From positions 62,001 through 126,000 of the forward strand of contig JBCBSZ010000005.1 of NCBI GenBank assembly GCA_039818945.1: a DNA stretch of 64,000 nucleotides. The letters are read 5' to 3'. The stretch comes from JBCBSZ01 sp039818945 (GTDB taxonomy: Bacteria > Actinomycetota > Acidimicrobiia > Acidimicrobiales > Poriferisodalaceae). A program made the translations under genes and the position numbers. The notes under the pieces are model-generated. The model was not told where the DNA came from. It saw only the letters and a list, made by a program, of their open reading frames with translations, and ran no database searches. This document shows positions 1 through 7,926 of the stretch, one piece after another. Position 1 is the first letter of the stretch. The number at the start of each line of letters is the position of its first letter.

Positions 1-358
1 CGCTGCGTCGAACGGGGCCGACGAATCGGTGCCGTCGAACGGCGACGCAGCGACGAACGGCCGGCCCGATCCCACACCCGCGCCGTCCGAACCGGCGGTG
101 CCGGAGCCCTCGCCCGCGGCGGCGACCCCACCGGCGGCACCGGCCGCTGCGTCCGGCGCCGCTCCCCTCACCCGACGGGTCCGGGGCGCACAGCTCCCCG
201 AAACCGGAGGCCGGTTCTCCGAGGTGAGCGGCGGCACCGAGAGCCTGACCGAGCGAGACGCCGACTCGGTCCGCGACATGCTCTCCCGATTCCAGAGTGG
301 CGTCCGGCGAGGCCGAGAGGTCGCAGCGCCGATCGACGAGGAGACCTCCGATGAGTGA
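1..358 (+). CDS. Conservon sensor histidine kinase (CvnA-like), C-terminal tail only
   Basis: The reading frame is open from the left edge, so only the last ~118 residues of a larger protein are seen. They are Pro/Ala/Glu-rich, low-complexity and probably disordered, ending with a short helical stretch (RDMLSRFQSGVRRGREVA). No catalytic motif is visible. The identity comes from context: it overlaps a roadblock gene followed by DUF742 and a small GTPase, the fixed conservon order in which the first gene is a membrane histidine kinase with a long Pro-rich C-terminal tail. The 8-base overlap with the next gene implies translational coupling. Confidence 0.7.
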   Translation, partial: AASNGADESVPSNGDAATNGRPDPTPAPSEPAVPEPSPAAATPPAAPAAASGAAPLTRRVRGAQLPETGGRFSEVSGGTESLTERDADSVRDMLSRFQSGVRRGREVAAPIDEETSDE

Positions 359-788
359 TGTCAACGGCCAGTCGGTCGCCGAGCAGGCTCGGCAGTTCGA
401 CTGGCTGATGTCGAGCTTCGTCAACAAGACCGCCGGCGTCGTCGACGCGGTCGGCGTCTCGTCGGACGGCCTGCTCATCGCGATGTCCCAGGGCCTCGAG
501 CGCTCGGCGGCCGAGCAGCTCGCCGCGATCGTCAGCGGCCTCGTCAGCCTCGGGCACGGTGCCTCCCGCTGCTTCGGGATGGAGAAGCTCGAGCAGGTCG
601 TGGTGGAGATGGACCGCGGCTTCCTGTTCGTCGCCTCGATCTCCGACGGCAGCACGCTCGGTGTGCTCGCCAAGCGCGACTCCGACATCGGTCTCGTCGG
701 CTACGAGATGACGCTGCTGGTCGAACGAGCCGGCTCGCTGCTCACGCCCGAGATCGTCTCCGAGCTGAAGCGCAAGGTCCTGGCGTGA
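351..788 (+). CDS. Roadblock/LC7 domain protein (CvnB-like)
   Basis: This 145-residue protein is a single roadblock/LC7 domain. The N-terminus (FDWLMSSFVNKTAGVVDAV) and the alternating hydrophobic core (GVSSDGLLIAMS, LEQVVVEMDRGFLFVASI) match the family. Roadblock proteins regulate small Ras-like GTPases, and in conservons this one is thought to link the kinase to the GTPase on the inner membrane face. The ATG at 351 overlaps the upstream stop; a longer frame reaches back to 297 but lies inside the kinase gene, so the ATG is preferred. It overlaps the next gene by GTGA. Confidence 0.9.
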   Translation: MSDVNGQSVAEQARQFDWLMSSFVNKTAGVVDAVGVSSDGLLIAMSQGLERSAAEQLAAIVSGLVSLGHGASRCFGMEKLEQVVVEMDRGFLFVASISDGSTLGVLAKRDSDIGLVGYEMTLLVERAGSLLTPEIVSELKRKVLA

Positions 789-1141
789 ACGAGCCCCGCA
801 GCATCCGCCGCGGGCGTCCTGATCTGGTCCGACCCTTCCTCATGACCGGAGGTCGGACCCGTCCCGTCGACGAGACGCTGGCCATCGAGGCGATGGTCCG
901 CAGCGTCGTCGACGTCGGCGAGTCGCAGCTTCGCTTCGAGGCCGCCGACATCGTCGCGCTGTGCGTCCGGCCGGCATCGATCGCCGAGATCGCCGCCCGG
1001 CTCCACATCCCCCTGGGCGTCGCCCGGGTGCTCGTCGCCGATCTCCACGCCAGTGGTCACGTCGACGTGAGGGAACCGCACTCGGTTGCCGAGGACGTCA
1101 CCGTCATCGAGAGGTTGATCGAACGTGTCCGTGCCCTCTGA
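785..1141 (+). CDS. DUF742 protein (CvnC-like)
   Basis: This 118-residue DUF742 protein is the third conservon member. Family features include an N-terminal RPFLMTGGRTRP-type segment and a C-terminal winged-helix-like region (IAEIAARLHIPLGVARVLVADL, in two parts) as in many MarR-like folds. Start is GTG within a GTGA overlap with the roadblock gene. Its 3' end overlaps the GTPase gene by 17 bases. Biochemical role in conservons is not well defined; it is probably an adaptor between kinase and GTPase. Confidence 0.9.
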   Translation: MNEPRSIRRGRPDLVRPFLMTGGRTRPVDETLAIEAMVRSVVDVGESQLRFEAADIVALCVRPASIAEIAARLHIPLGVARVLVADLHASGHVDVREPHSVAEDVTVIERLIERVRAL

Positions 1142-1703
1142 GCCGACCGAGGCTCCGCTGGCCGTCAAGGTCGTCGTCGCCGGAGGCTTCGGCGTCGGGA
1201 AGACGACCTTCGTCGGCGCCCTGTCCGAGATCGAACCCCTCCAGACCGAGGCGGCGATGACCGAGCGCGCCGCCGGCGTCGACGACCGCGGCCACGTCAC
1301 GACCAAGACCACGACCACGGTCGCGCTCGACTTCGGTCGGATCACCGTCGACGAGTTCCTCGTGCTCTACCTGTTCGGCACGCCGGGCCAGGACCGGTTC
1401 GGGTTCATGTGGGACGACATCGTGCAGGGCGCGCTCGGGGCGGTCGTGCTCGTCGACACCCGCCGCATCGACCAGTCGTTCGCGGCGATCGACTACTTCG
1501 AGAGCCGCAACGTCCCGTTCGCCGTCGGGGTGAACCTGTTCAACGGCGAGCGGACCCACTCGATCGACGACGTGCGCGGCGCGCTCGACCTCGATCCGGA
1601 GATCCCGATGGTCGAGCTCGATGCCCGGCACCGCGTCTCCGCCAAGCGTGCGCTGCTGGCGCTCCTCACCAGGCTGGCCGAACGAGCCCACGCCCGGGCC
1701 TGA
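1125..1703 (+). CDS. Small Ras-like GTPase (CvnD-like)
   Basis: This 192-residue protein is the fourth conservon member. A P-loop GGFGVGKTT lies near residues 20-28. A G3-type motif FGTPGQDRF lies near residue 85, where GTPases usually have DxxGQ. VGVNLFNGE occupies the G4 position, where NKxD is expected, so the guanine-specificity motif is degenerate as in other CvnD/MglA-like proteins. The GTG start at 1125 is inside the preceding gene, so the four genes form one translationally coupled unit. Confidence 0.9.
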   Translation: MSVPSEPTEAPLAVKVVVAGGFGVGKTTFVGALSEIEPLQTEAAMTERAAGVDDRGHVTTKTTTTVALDFGRITVDEFLVLYLFGTPGQDRFGFMWDDIVQGALGAVVLVDTRRIDQSFAAIDYFESRNVPFAVGVNLFNGERTHSIDDVRGALDLDPEIPMVELDARHRVSAKRALLALLTRLAERAHARA

Positions 1704-1741
1704 CTTCGCCCGGGGCGGGCCCCAGGGCGCAGACTGGGGTG

Positions 1742-2893
1742 ATGGAGCGCACCCTGTTCACCGAGGAGCACGAGCAATTCCGTGCTGCCGTCCGCACGTT
1801 CGTCGAACGTGAGGTCACGCCCCACATCGACGAGTGGGAGGCGGCAGGTGTGGTGTCCCACGACGTGTGGAAGCGGGCCGGCGAGGCCGGTTTCCTCGGC
1901 ATGGCCGTTCCCGAGGAGCACGGTGGAGGTGGGGTCGACGACTTCCGCTTCAACGCCGTGCTGGGCGAGGAGCTGACCAAGGCCGGTCCGGGCGGCGCGG
2001 CCAACGGCTTCACGCTCCACAACGACATCGTGCTGCCGTACCTGCTGGAGCTCTCGAACGACGAGCAGAAGGCGCGCTGGCTGCCCAAGACGGTCAGTGG
2101 TGAGGGGGGCATCCTCGCCGTCGCGATGACCGAGCCCGGCACCGGCAGCGACCTTGGCAACATCCGCACGACCGCCGTCCGCGACGGTGACCACTACGTC
2201 GTGAACGGGGCGAAGACGTTCATCTCCAACGGGATCATCGCCGACCTCGTCGTGACCGCGGTGAAGACCGACCCGGCCCAGTCACACCGGGGCATCTCGC
2301 TGCTGGTGATCGAGCGGGGGATGGAGGGCTTCGAGCGGGGTCGCAACCTCGACAAGGTCGGCCTCCACGCCCAGGACACCGCCGAGCTGTCCTTCACCGA
2401 CGTCCTCGTCCCCGTCGAGAACCTGCTCGGCGACGAGGGCACGGGCTTCTTCTCGCTGATGGACTTCCTCCCGCAGGAGCGGCTCTCGATCGCGCTCAAC
2501 GCCATCGCCGCGTGCGAGCAGTACCTCGAGTGGACGGTCGAGTACTGCACCGAGCGACAGGCCTTCGGTCAGAAGATCGGCTCGTTCCAGAACTCGAAGT
2601 TCGTGCTCGCCGAGATGGCGACGGAGGTGCAGATCGCCCGGGTGTTCATCGACCGCTGCATCGAGGAGCTGGTCGCCGGCACGCTCACGACCGAGACGGC
2701 CTCGATGGCCAAGTGGTGGTGCACGGAGCTGCGCAAGAAGGTCGTCGACCAGTGCGTCCAGCTCCACGGCGGCTACGGGTACATGCGCGAGTACCCGATC
2801 GCCCGAGCCTGGACCGACACCCGCATCGAGACGATCTACGGCGGCACGACCGAGATCATGAAGGAGATCATCGGCCGCTCGATGGGCTTCTAA
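1742..2893 (+). CDS. Acyl-CoA dehydrogenase, long-chain/isovaleryl type
   Basis: This 383-residue FAD-dependent acyl-CoA dehydrogenase catalyses alpha,beta-desaturation of acyl-CoAs in beta-oxidation or branched-chain degradation, passing electrons to ETF. Visible family signatures are MTEPGTGSDLGN (FAD/substrate binding), FISNG, and the C-terminal IYGGTTEIMKEIIGR. Short- and medium-chain enzymes carry the catalytic Glu in IYEGT; here that Glu is Gly, as in LCAD and isovaleryl-CoA dehydrogenases, which use a Glu in an earlier helix. The ATG at 1742 is chosen; an in-frame GTG lies at 1739. A CAGACT hexamer six bases upstream could be a -10 of a leaderless transcript. Confidence 0.9.
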   Translation: MERTLFTEEHEQFRAAVRTFVEREVTPHIDEWEAAGVVSHDVWKRAGEAGFLGMAVPEEHGGGGVDDFRFNAVLGEELTKAGPGGAANGFTLHNDIVLPYLLELSNDEQKARWLPKTVSGEGGILAVAMTEPGTGSDLGNIRTTAVRDGDHYVVNGAKTFISNGIIADLVVTAVKTDPAQSHRGISLLVIERGMEGFERGRNLDKVGLHAQDTAELSFTDVLVPVENLLGDEGTGFFSLMDFLPQERLSIALNAIAACEQYLEWTVEYCTERQAFGQKIGSFQNSKFVLAEMATEVQIARVFIDRCIEELVAGTLTTETASMAKWWCTELRKKVVDQCVQLHGGYGYMREYPIARAWTDTRIETIYGGTTEIMKEIIGRSMGF

Positions 2894-2911
2894 GCCTTCG
2901 CTGCCGCCGGG

Positions 2912-3772
2912 TCAGGGGATGTTGGCGAGGAGCTGGCGGGCCGTGGCGACCGCTCGGCTGTAGCGGGCGCGGGCCGGATCGGCGATCGTCGCGGGGAGCG
3001 TCGACAGCCGCGACAGGCTGGCGCCGACCAGCGACTGGATGTTGTGGAGCAGCTGGCGGATCTCGTGGCCGGAGTGGCCGATCTCCCGAGCGTGCTCGAT
3101 CTGCCAGCAGTAGGCGTCGAGCTCCTGCCACACCTCGCGCCCGCGCTCGTCGAGACCGGGCAGCGCGCTGATCTCGAACGTCTCGTCCACGGGCGGAGCC
3201 GAGAGCGGCGCACCGTTCCAGCGGACGTTCATCCGCACGTGACGCCACTCGTGGAGGAGCGCGCCGTAGAGCATGGCGGGTGAGGACATCACGGACCGAC
3301 CGAGTCGGACGCTCTGTCGGTCGAGCACGAGCTCCCAGGGACCGCTGGGCGGTCGCATCCTGGCGCTGAACTGCGCTCGGGTGAGGCCGCCCTGCAGGCC
3401 GGCGGTGTACAGGACCTTCCTGCCGTGCAGCAGCGAGGCGTCGACGATCCCCATCGAGGCCGCGGCGGCCACCACGCGGTCGATGGCCTCCTGGAACTTG
3501 TCCTCGTCGAGCAGCGCCTGGACCCTCGCCACGACGGCCCGGTCGAGCGGGACGGCGAAGTCGGGTACCTCGAGGTCCAGTGCGGCGTTCGGCTGCCGCC
3601 TCGTCGCGGCCTGGCGGGCGACGAGCGTGGAGACGGCGTGGTTGCCGGCACGGCGCTGCAGCTGGAGCAGGCGTTCGGCCTCGGACCCGGTCGGTCGGTG
3701 GTGGCCCGATGCCGACGCCCGGCGGTGGCCGCGGACCCCCCGACGCTCGCGCACCCCCCGTCCCGCACCCAC
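2912..3772 (-). CDS. LQRxAGN-motif protein with HExxH, putative secreted-system metalloprotease
   Basis: This ~286-residue protein of unknown function has two telling motifs. LQRRAGNHAV (residues ~38-47, bases 3632-3661) matches the LQRxAGNxAV signature found near the N-termini of many proteins linked to extracellular contractile injection systems. HEWRH (residues ~174-178, bases 3239-3253) is a HExxH zinc-metallopeptidase-type motif within LLHEWRHV. The GTG at 3772 is chosen because a TAGCGT hexamer sits 7 bases upstream (leaderless pattern); GTG at 3754 is the alternative. No signal peptide is visible. It is convergent with the acyl-CoA dehydrogenase and divergent from the next gene. No injection-system structural gene is visible nearby. 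Confidence 0.65.
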   Translation of the reverse strand: MGAGRGVRERRGVRGHRRASASGHHRPTGSEAERLLQLQRRAGNHAVSTLVARQAATRRQPNAALDLEVPDFAVPLDRAVVARVQALLDEDKFQEAIDRVVAAAASMGIVDASLLHGRKVLYTAGLQGGLTRAQFSARMRPPSGPWELVLDRQSVRLGRSVMSSPAMLYGALLHEWRHVRMNVRWNGAPLSAPPVDETFEISALPGLDERGREVWQELDAYCWQIEHAREIGHSGHEIRQLLHNIQSLVGASLSRLSTLPATIADPARARYSRAVATARQLLANIP

Positions 3773-3779
3773 CTCCGCG

Positions 3780-3785
3780 ACGCTA
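3780..3785 (-). promoter_or_regulatory. Putative -10 (TAGCGT) of the LQRxAGN gene
   Basis: TAGCGT on the minus strand ends 7 bases before the GTG at 3772. This fits a TAnnnT -10 with transcription starting at the start codon. No clear -35 is seen. Confidence 0.4.
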
Positions 3786-3855
3786 GTCGTCGCACCGCAG
3801 CGGCGGGCGGGCGACCGCGCGAGGCTGTGCGCCGACTCGAACCGGGGGAGCCGAC

Positions 3856-4374
3856 ATGGACATGGGGAGCATCTGGCAGCAGGCGGCCGACAAGTGGAAC
3901 GAGGTGCGCGCCCAGGTCGGTGATGACGATCTCGCCGCACCGTGCGCCTCGTGCCCGGGCTGGACGGTCGGCGACCTGATCGAGCACGCGATGCATTGGC
4001 AGGGGCAGGGCGCCATGGCCCTCGCCGGCCTGACCCCCGGCTCCCCGTGGGAGGAGCTGGAGCCGGCCCTGGCGGGTGCGCTGGCCGATCCGGCCAACCT
4101 CGAGGGCACGGTCGAGGCCATGGGTGGCATGCCCAAGCAGCAGGTGGCCGGGTTCGTGATCGGCGACCTGCTCGTGCACAGCTGGGATCTGGCCCGATCG
4201 GTGGGTGCCGACGACACGCTCCCCGTCGAGGCCGTCCAGTCGACCTACCTGGGCCTGCAGCGCGTGCCCGACCAGATGCTGCGGGGCGACAACATGTTCG
4301 GCCCCCAGATCGACGTCGGTGACGACCCGACCCCGCAGGAGCAGCTGCTCGGCTTCCTCGGCCGCCAGCCGTAG
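3856..4374 (+). CDS. TIGR03086-type metal-binding protein (maleylpyruvate isomerase/DinB fold)
   Basis: This 172-residue four-helix-bundle protein belongs to the TIGR03086/MDMPI N-terminal-like group. Signatures are CPGWTVGDLIEHAMHW near residue 35 (first metal His) and GDLLVHSWDLARS near residue 105 (second His). Actinobacterial relatives are mostly uncharacterised; some are mycothiol-dependent isomerases or transferases, so substrate is unknown. A strong Shine-Dalgarno GGGGGAG lies 5 bases before the ATG. A second family member lies at 18698-19246. Confidence 0.85.
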   Translation: MDMGSIWQQAADKWNEVRAQVGDDDLAAPCASCPGWTVGDLIEHAMHWQGQGAMALAGLTPGSPWEELEPALAGALADPANLEGTVEAMGGMPKQQVAGFVIGDLLVHSWDLARSVGADDTLPVEAVQSTYLGLQRVPDQMLRGDNMFGPQIDVGDDPTPQEQLLGFLGRQP

Positions 4375-4383
4375 GCGCTCCCC

Positions 4384-5916
4384 TCAGGAGCAGAAGCCGG
4401 CGTCGCGACAGCTCGCCACGATCTCCTCGAACTCCTCGATGGTGGAGGCGAAGCTGAGGCCACCGTCGGGTTCGGTCCGGGCGAAGTAGAACCAGTCGCC
4501 CTCGGCCGGTCGCAGGGCCGCTTCGATCGACAGCTCGTCCGGTGCACCGATGGGCGTCGGCGGGAGGCCGACGACCCGGCGCATGTTGTACGGCGAGTCG
4601 AGATCGAGGTCGGCAGCGGTGAGCACCTCACGTCCCAGGTCGTAGGCGAGGACCGCGTCGATCCCCAGCGGTTCGCCGGCCTCGAGCCGGTTGTAGATGA
4701 CCCGGGCGACCAGAGGTCGGTCGGCGTACTCCGGTGCCTCGACCTGGATGATCGAGGCGACGACGAGCACCTCCGCCGGTGTCAGTCCGACGAGGGCCGG
4801 GGCGTCGTCGAGGCCGTGCCGCGCGGCGGTCAGCTCGAACCCCCGCGCCATGTACTCGGCGAGCACCTCCGGCGGGTCGTCGCGACCGAAGAGCAACCTG
4901 CTGGCGAGGAGCCGTCCCTCCAGCGGCTCACCGCCCGCCGCCGCCGGCGATGTCGACGGCACCCACCGGTCCGGGTCGATGGCGCGGAGAGCGGCCTCGA
5001 GCTCGGCCCCGCTGAAGTCGAGGTCGGCGTCGTCGACCGCGGCCAGGATCTGGTCGACGGTCGACCCTTCCGCCACCTCGAATCGGCGGTACGCCTCCTC
5101 GTCCTCATCGACCGAGGTCTGCGGAGGGGGATCGGGCAGTTCGAACTGCTCGGTCCACAGCTGCCGGCCCGACTCGCCGTCGGCCCGGATCGTCAGCACC
5201 TCAGCGCTGGGCGAGAAGGGCACGGCGATGGTCCCCGCGGCCGGGACCTGACGGACGAGCTCGTCGGCCGTCTCGATCTCGACGACCGCGACGGCCGCGT
5301 CGAGCGAGCTGATCACGATCGTCGGCCCACGGTGGTCGATGAGGAAGAACCGGCCGTCGCTCGAGGCTCGGCCCCCGGCGACGATCCCAGGAGCGCCCAT
5401 CGAGCCGGCGTCGAAGCGCTGCCGGCCGTTCACCTCGAATGCACACGAGTAGGCGCCGCCGGTCGCGACGCAGTCGGCCTCGTCGAGCTCGGGGTGGTCG
5501 GCGAGCAGCGCCGCCGATGGCGGACCGATCTCGATCCGCCCGACCCCGTCGGCCTCGAGCACGGTGGCGGCCGGCGCGAGGAGGCTGGGGACGGCATCGG
5601 CGACGACCTCGATCCCGCGCTCGATCACCTCGCCCGAACCGGCGGATGCACCGCCCCCCGTCGTGTCCGATGCCGCGGTCGAGACGTCGTCGGTGCCGTC
5701 GTCGAGCGTCGACGAGGCGACGATCGCCGCGAGCCCCGCGACGACGACGAGCGCTGCGGCCCCGACCCACCAGGACCGAGGGCCGCGCCGACGCCCCTCC
5801 ACGCCCAGCTCGGCGAGCGATCGACCCATGCGGACGTCCTCGGCGGTGATCGGCAGCTGCACGTTGGCCACCCGGGCGTGCAACCGGTCGGTCAGCTGGT
5901 CTTCGAGCGTGCTCAT
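4384..5916 (-). CDS. Anti-sigma-like membrane protein fused to an MltG/YceG endolytic transglycosylase domain
   Basis: This 510-residue single-pass protein has a short cytoplasmic part (1-48) that begins MSTLEDQLTDRLHARV, resembling membrane partners of SigE-family sigma factors. One TM follows (~49-69), then a Gly/Ser/Asp-rich extracytoplasmic linker and a C-terminal MltG-like domain (~270-510). The domain contains VVASIIQVEAPEY, LVARVIYNRL, SPYNMRRVVGLPPTPIG and DWFYFARTEPDGG. Glu393 aligns with catalytic E218 of E. coli MltG; the first Glu of ASIVEKE is Gln here. MltG cleaves nascent glycan strands. The ATG overlaps the sigma gene stop (ATGA), so the two are coupled. It could be a sigma regulator, a wall enzyme or both. 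Confidence 0.75.
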   Translation of the reverse strand: MSTLEDQLTDRLHARVANVQLPITAEDVRMGRSLAELGVEGRRRGPRSWWVGAAALVVVAGLAAIVASSTLDDGTDDVSTAASDTTGGGASAGSGEVIERGIEVVADAVPSLLAPAATVLEADGVGRIEIGPPSAALLADHPELDEADCVATGGAYSCAFEVNGRQRFDAGSMGAPGIVAGGRASSDGRFFLIDHRGPTIVISSLDAAVAVVEIETADELVRQVPAAGTIAVPFSPSAEVLTIRADGESGRQLWTEQFELPDPPPQTSVDEDEEAYRRFEVAEGSTVDQILAAVDDADLDFSGAELEAALRAIDPDRWVPSTSPAAAGGEPLEGRLLASRLLFGRDDPPEVLAEYMARGFELTAARHGLDDAPALVGLTPAEVLVVASIIQVEAPEYADRPLVARVIYNRLEAGEPLGIDAVLAYDLGREVLTAADLDLDSPYNMRRVVGLPPTPIGAPDELSIEAALRPAEGDWFYFARTEPDGGLSFASTIEEFEEIVASCRDAGFCS

Positions 5917-6395
5917 CGGAGCTCCTTGCCCATCGTGTCCAAGGCTCGCCGGATCCACGGTCCGACCGAACCGGGGGCGCAGCCCAGCTCGTGCGCGATC
6001 TCGTCGTTGGTCATGCCCGCCCAGTACCGGAGCACGATCGCGGCGCGCTGGTTGAACGGCAGCCCGGCCAGGACGTCGTCGAGCAGCTCCGAGTGCTCCG
6101 TCGTCTCCGGCCGTCGATCCAGGCGGGCGAGGACGCCGCGGTGGCGCCGCGCCCGTCTGGCGTGGTCCCGGCAGAGGTTGAGCACCGTGCGATTCAGGTA
6201 CGGGCCCGGCTCGTCGAGGCGGTCCCATCGTTCCCACAACCGCGCGAAGGCCTCCTGCACGACGTCGCCGGCATCGGCCTCCGAGCCGAGGAGCAGGACT
6301 GTGCGCCGGAGCTGCCCGAGTGCCTCCCGTTCGAAGAACGCATCGAACTCGATCGCTCGGGCCGGCTCGATCTGTTCGCCGGAGATCTGACCCAC
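5913..6395 (-). CDS. SigE-family ECF RNA polymerase sigma factor
   Basis: This 160-residue ECF sigma factor has sigma-2 in the N-terminal half (FDAFFEREALGQLRRTVLL, DAGDVVQEAFARLWERWD) and sigma-4 in the C-terminal half (LPFNQRAAIVLRYWAGMTNDEIA, in two parts, then CAPGSVGPWIRRAL). It matches the actinobacterial SigE family (TIGR02983-like). It would direct polymerase to a small regulon and is probably restrained by the coupled membrane protein downstream. Start is GTG. Confidence 0.9.
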   Translation of the reverse strand: MGQISGEQIEPARAIEFDAFFEREALGQLRRTVLLLGSEADAGDVVQEAFARLWERWDRLDEPGPYLNRTVLNLCRDHARRARRHRGVLARLDRRPETTEHSELLDDVLAGLPFNQRAAIVLRYWAGMTNDEIAHELGCAPGSVGPWIRRALDTMGKELR

Positions 6396-6444
6396 ACCTC
6401 ACCCCACGAACGAGGTTGCCGGATCGATACAGGATTCCTCGGCC

Positions 6445-7674
6445 TCACCGGCGGCGCCGTCCGGTCGCTGCGACGAGCATGGCCGCGATCGCGACGAGCA
6501 CGGCGCAGCCGGCGAACGACCAGGTTGGGCTCCCCGCTGCCAGCACGGCCAACGACGCACCGACGAGGACCTCTCCGGTCTGCTCGGTGAGGGAGAGCAG
6601 GGAGTGGGTCGTCGTGCGGACGTCGCTGGCCGTGCGTCGGTTCACCCAGATCTCGGTCATCGCTCGCACCACCGAACCCGGGTGGGCGGCACCGGTGGCG
6701 AGGACGACGCCGGCGATGGCGAAGCGCGGGTCGGGAGCGACGGCGAACACGACCAGGCCGAGCGCGGCGACGAGGCAGGCCGCCACGATGGCGCGCACGG
6801 CGACGGCGTCGTCGTGGACGCGAGCTTCGACGGCGCGCAGGGTCAGCGCACCGACCGCCAGCAGCACCAGGCCGAGGGCGGTGAACCACACGATGGGTCG
6901 TTCGCCCTCGCCGAACCCGAGCCCGAGCAGCCGCTGGTCGACGAGGCGGCCGTACGCGTCGGCGCTGCCGTTGATCAGCAGCCAGGCCGCTGCGACCAGG
7001 CGGATGTCACGGTCCCCGGCCGCCAACACGACCGCTCGCCGCAGCACCCGCCACCCGGCGCGCGCCCGTCGACCATCGACGGGAACGAATCGCCGCTCGG
7101 GGAAGCGACCGACGACACCGGCGAGCCCGATCATGAGCACGCCGGAGGTCACGATCCCGGCGCTCAGCCCGGCCGCCGCGCCGACCCCGCCGAGGCCCAG
7201 GAGCCCGACGGCGGCACCGATCAGGTCCCACCGAGCCCGCACCGCGAGCACCCGAGGCACCGCATCCGGCTCGCCGAGCTCGTCGCTGATCCACGCGACG
7301 TCGGCGCCGCTGGCGAAGGCCCAGCCGAGCCCGCAGAGCGCCTGGGACGCCGCGAGCGCCGGGAAGGACGTGACCAACCCGGCCATGACCATCCCGGCAC
7401 CCGTCGCGACGTGTGCGATGACGAGCGAGGTGCGCCGGCTCCGCGTGTCTGCGAGCAGCCCGGCGGGCAGCTCGGCTGCGAACACGGTCGCCGACTGCAC
7501 CGCGCCGACGAGGACCAGCTGCGACGCCGAGAGCCCGGCGACCACCACCAGGTACACGCCGGCCAGGAGCCAGTAGCCGCGCCAGAGGGCGCTGCGGAGG
7601 AAGCTCCAGCGCACGAAGGCGCGCGCGAGAGCGGCGGACGGGTGCGCCGGGTCGCGGCGCGAGAACATCGACAT
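6445..7674 (-). CDS. MFS transporter
   Basis: This 409-residue polytopic membrane protein has ~12 hydrophobic segments. A loop-2-like motif GLLADTRSRRTSL near residue 75 matches the MFS signature (GxLaDRxGRR). It lacks features that assign a substrate; many such actinobacterial carriers are drug or metabolite exporters. The ATG at 7674 is chosen (MSMFSRR); an internal ATG lies two codons later. The stop is 49 bases upstream of the sigma gene start, on the same strand, so co-transcription is possible. Confidence 0.85.
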   Translation of the reverse strand: MSMFSRRDPAHPSAALARAFVRWSFLRSALWRGYWLLAGVYLVVVAGLSASQLVLVGAVQSATVFAAELPAGLLADTRSRRTSLVIAHVATGAGMVMAGLVTSFPALAASQALCGLGWAFASGADVAWISDELGEPDAVPRVLAVRARWDLIGAAVGLLGLGGVGAAAGLSAGIVTSGVLMIGLAGVVGRFPERRFVPVDGRRARAGWRVLRRAVVLAAGDRDIRLVAAAWLLINGSADAYGRLVDQRLLGLGFGEGERPIVWFTALGLVLLAVGALTLRAVEARVHDDAVAVRAIVAACLVAALGLVVFAVAPDPRFAIAGVVLATGAAHPGSVVRAMTEIWVNRRTASDVRTTTHSLLSLTEQTGEVLVGASLAVLAAGSPTWSFAGCAVLVAIAAMLVAATGRRRR

Positions 7675-7762
7675 CGTGGAGGGCCATCCCGGGAACCGGT
7701 GCGGACGCGAGCGACGGACCGCCCAGGCAACGCGGCGCCGTGGGCGGTCCAGAGGTCAGTTC

Positions 7763-7777
7763 GTCCCGTTGCGGGAC
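7763..7777. promoter_or_regulatory. Inverted repeat in the divergent MFS/quinone-oxidoreductase interval
   Basis: GTCCCG-TTG-CGGGAC is a perfect 6-bp inverted repeat in the 252-base interval between the MFS start (7674) and the oxidoreductase start (7927). It could be an operator. Apart from the oxidoreductase -10 at 7914 I see nothing else in the interval. Confidence 0.3.
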
Positions 7778-7913
7778 CTAGGCCAAACGATCGGCCCGCA
7801 TGTGCACCTCCGGCGGTGTCAGCGAACGAGGGCGACCGTAGCTGGCGACCGCTCACGGTCCGGCACGAGTTCCCCTCCTGCCCGTCGAGGTGTCGGCGTC
7901 GCACCCGCCGGTC

Positions 7914-7919
7914 TACGGT
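7914..7919 (+). promoter_or_regulatory. Putative -10 (TACGGT), leaderless oxidoreductase transcript
   Basis: TACGGT lies 7 bases before the ATG at 7927, consistent with a TAnnnT -10 whose transcript begins at the start codon. Confidence 0.45.
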
Positions 7920-7926
7920 CCTCGCC

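Noticed and set aside
6396..6444. Possible ECF autoregulatory promoter (GGAAT ... CGTT) upstream of the sigma gene
   Set aside because: The spacing between the two elements is ~20-21 bases rather than the usual 16-17, and the -35 lacks GGAAC; not strong enough to annotate.
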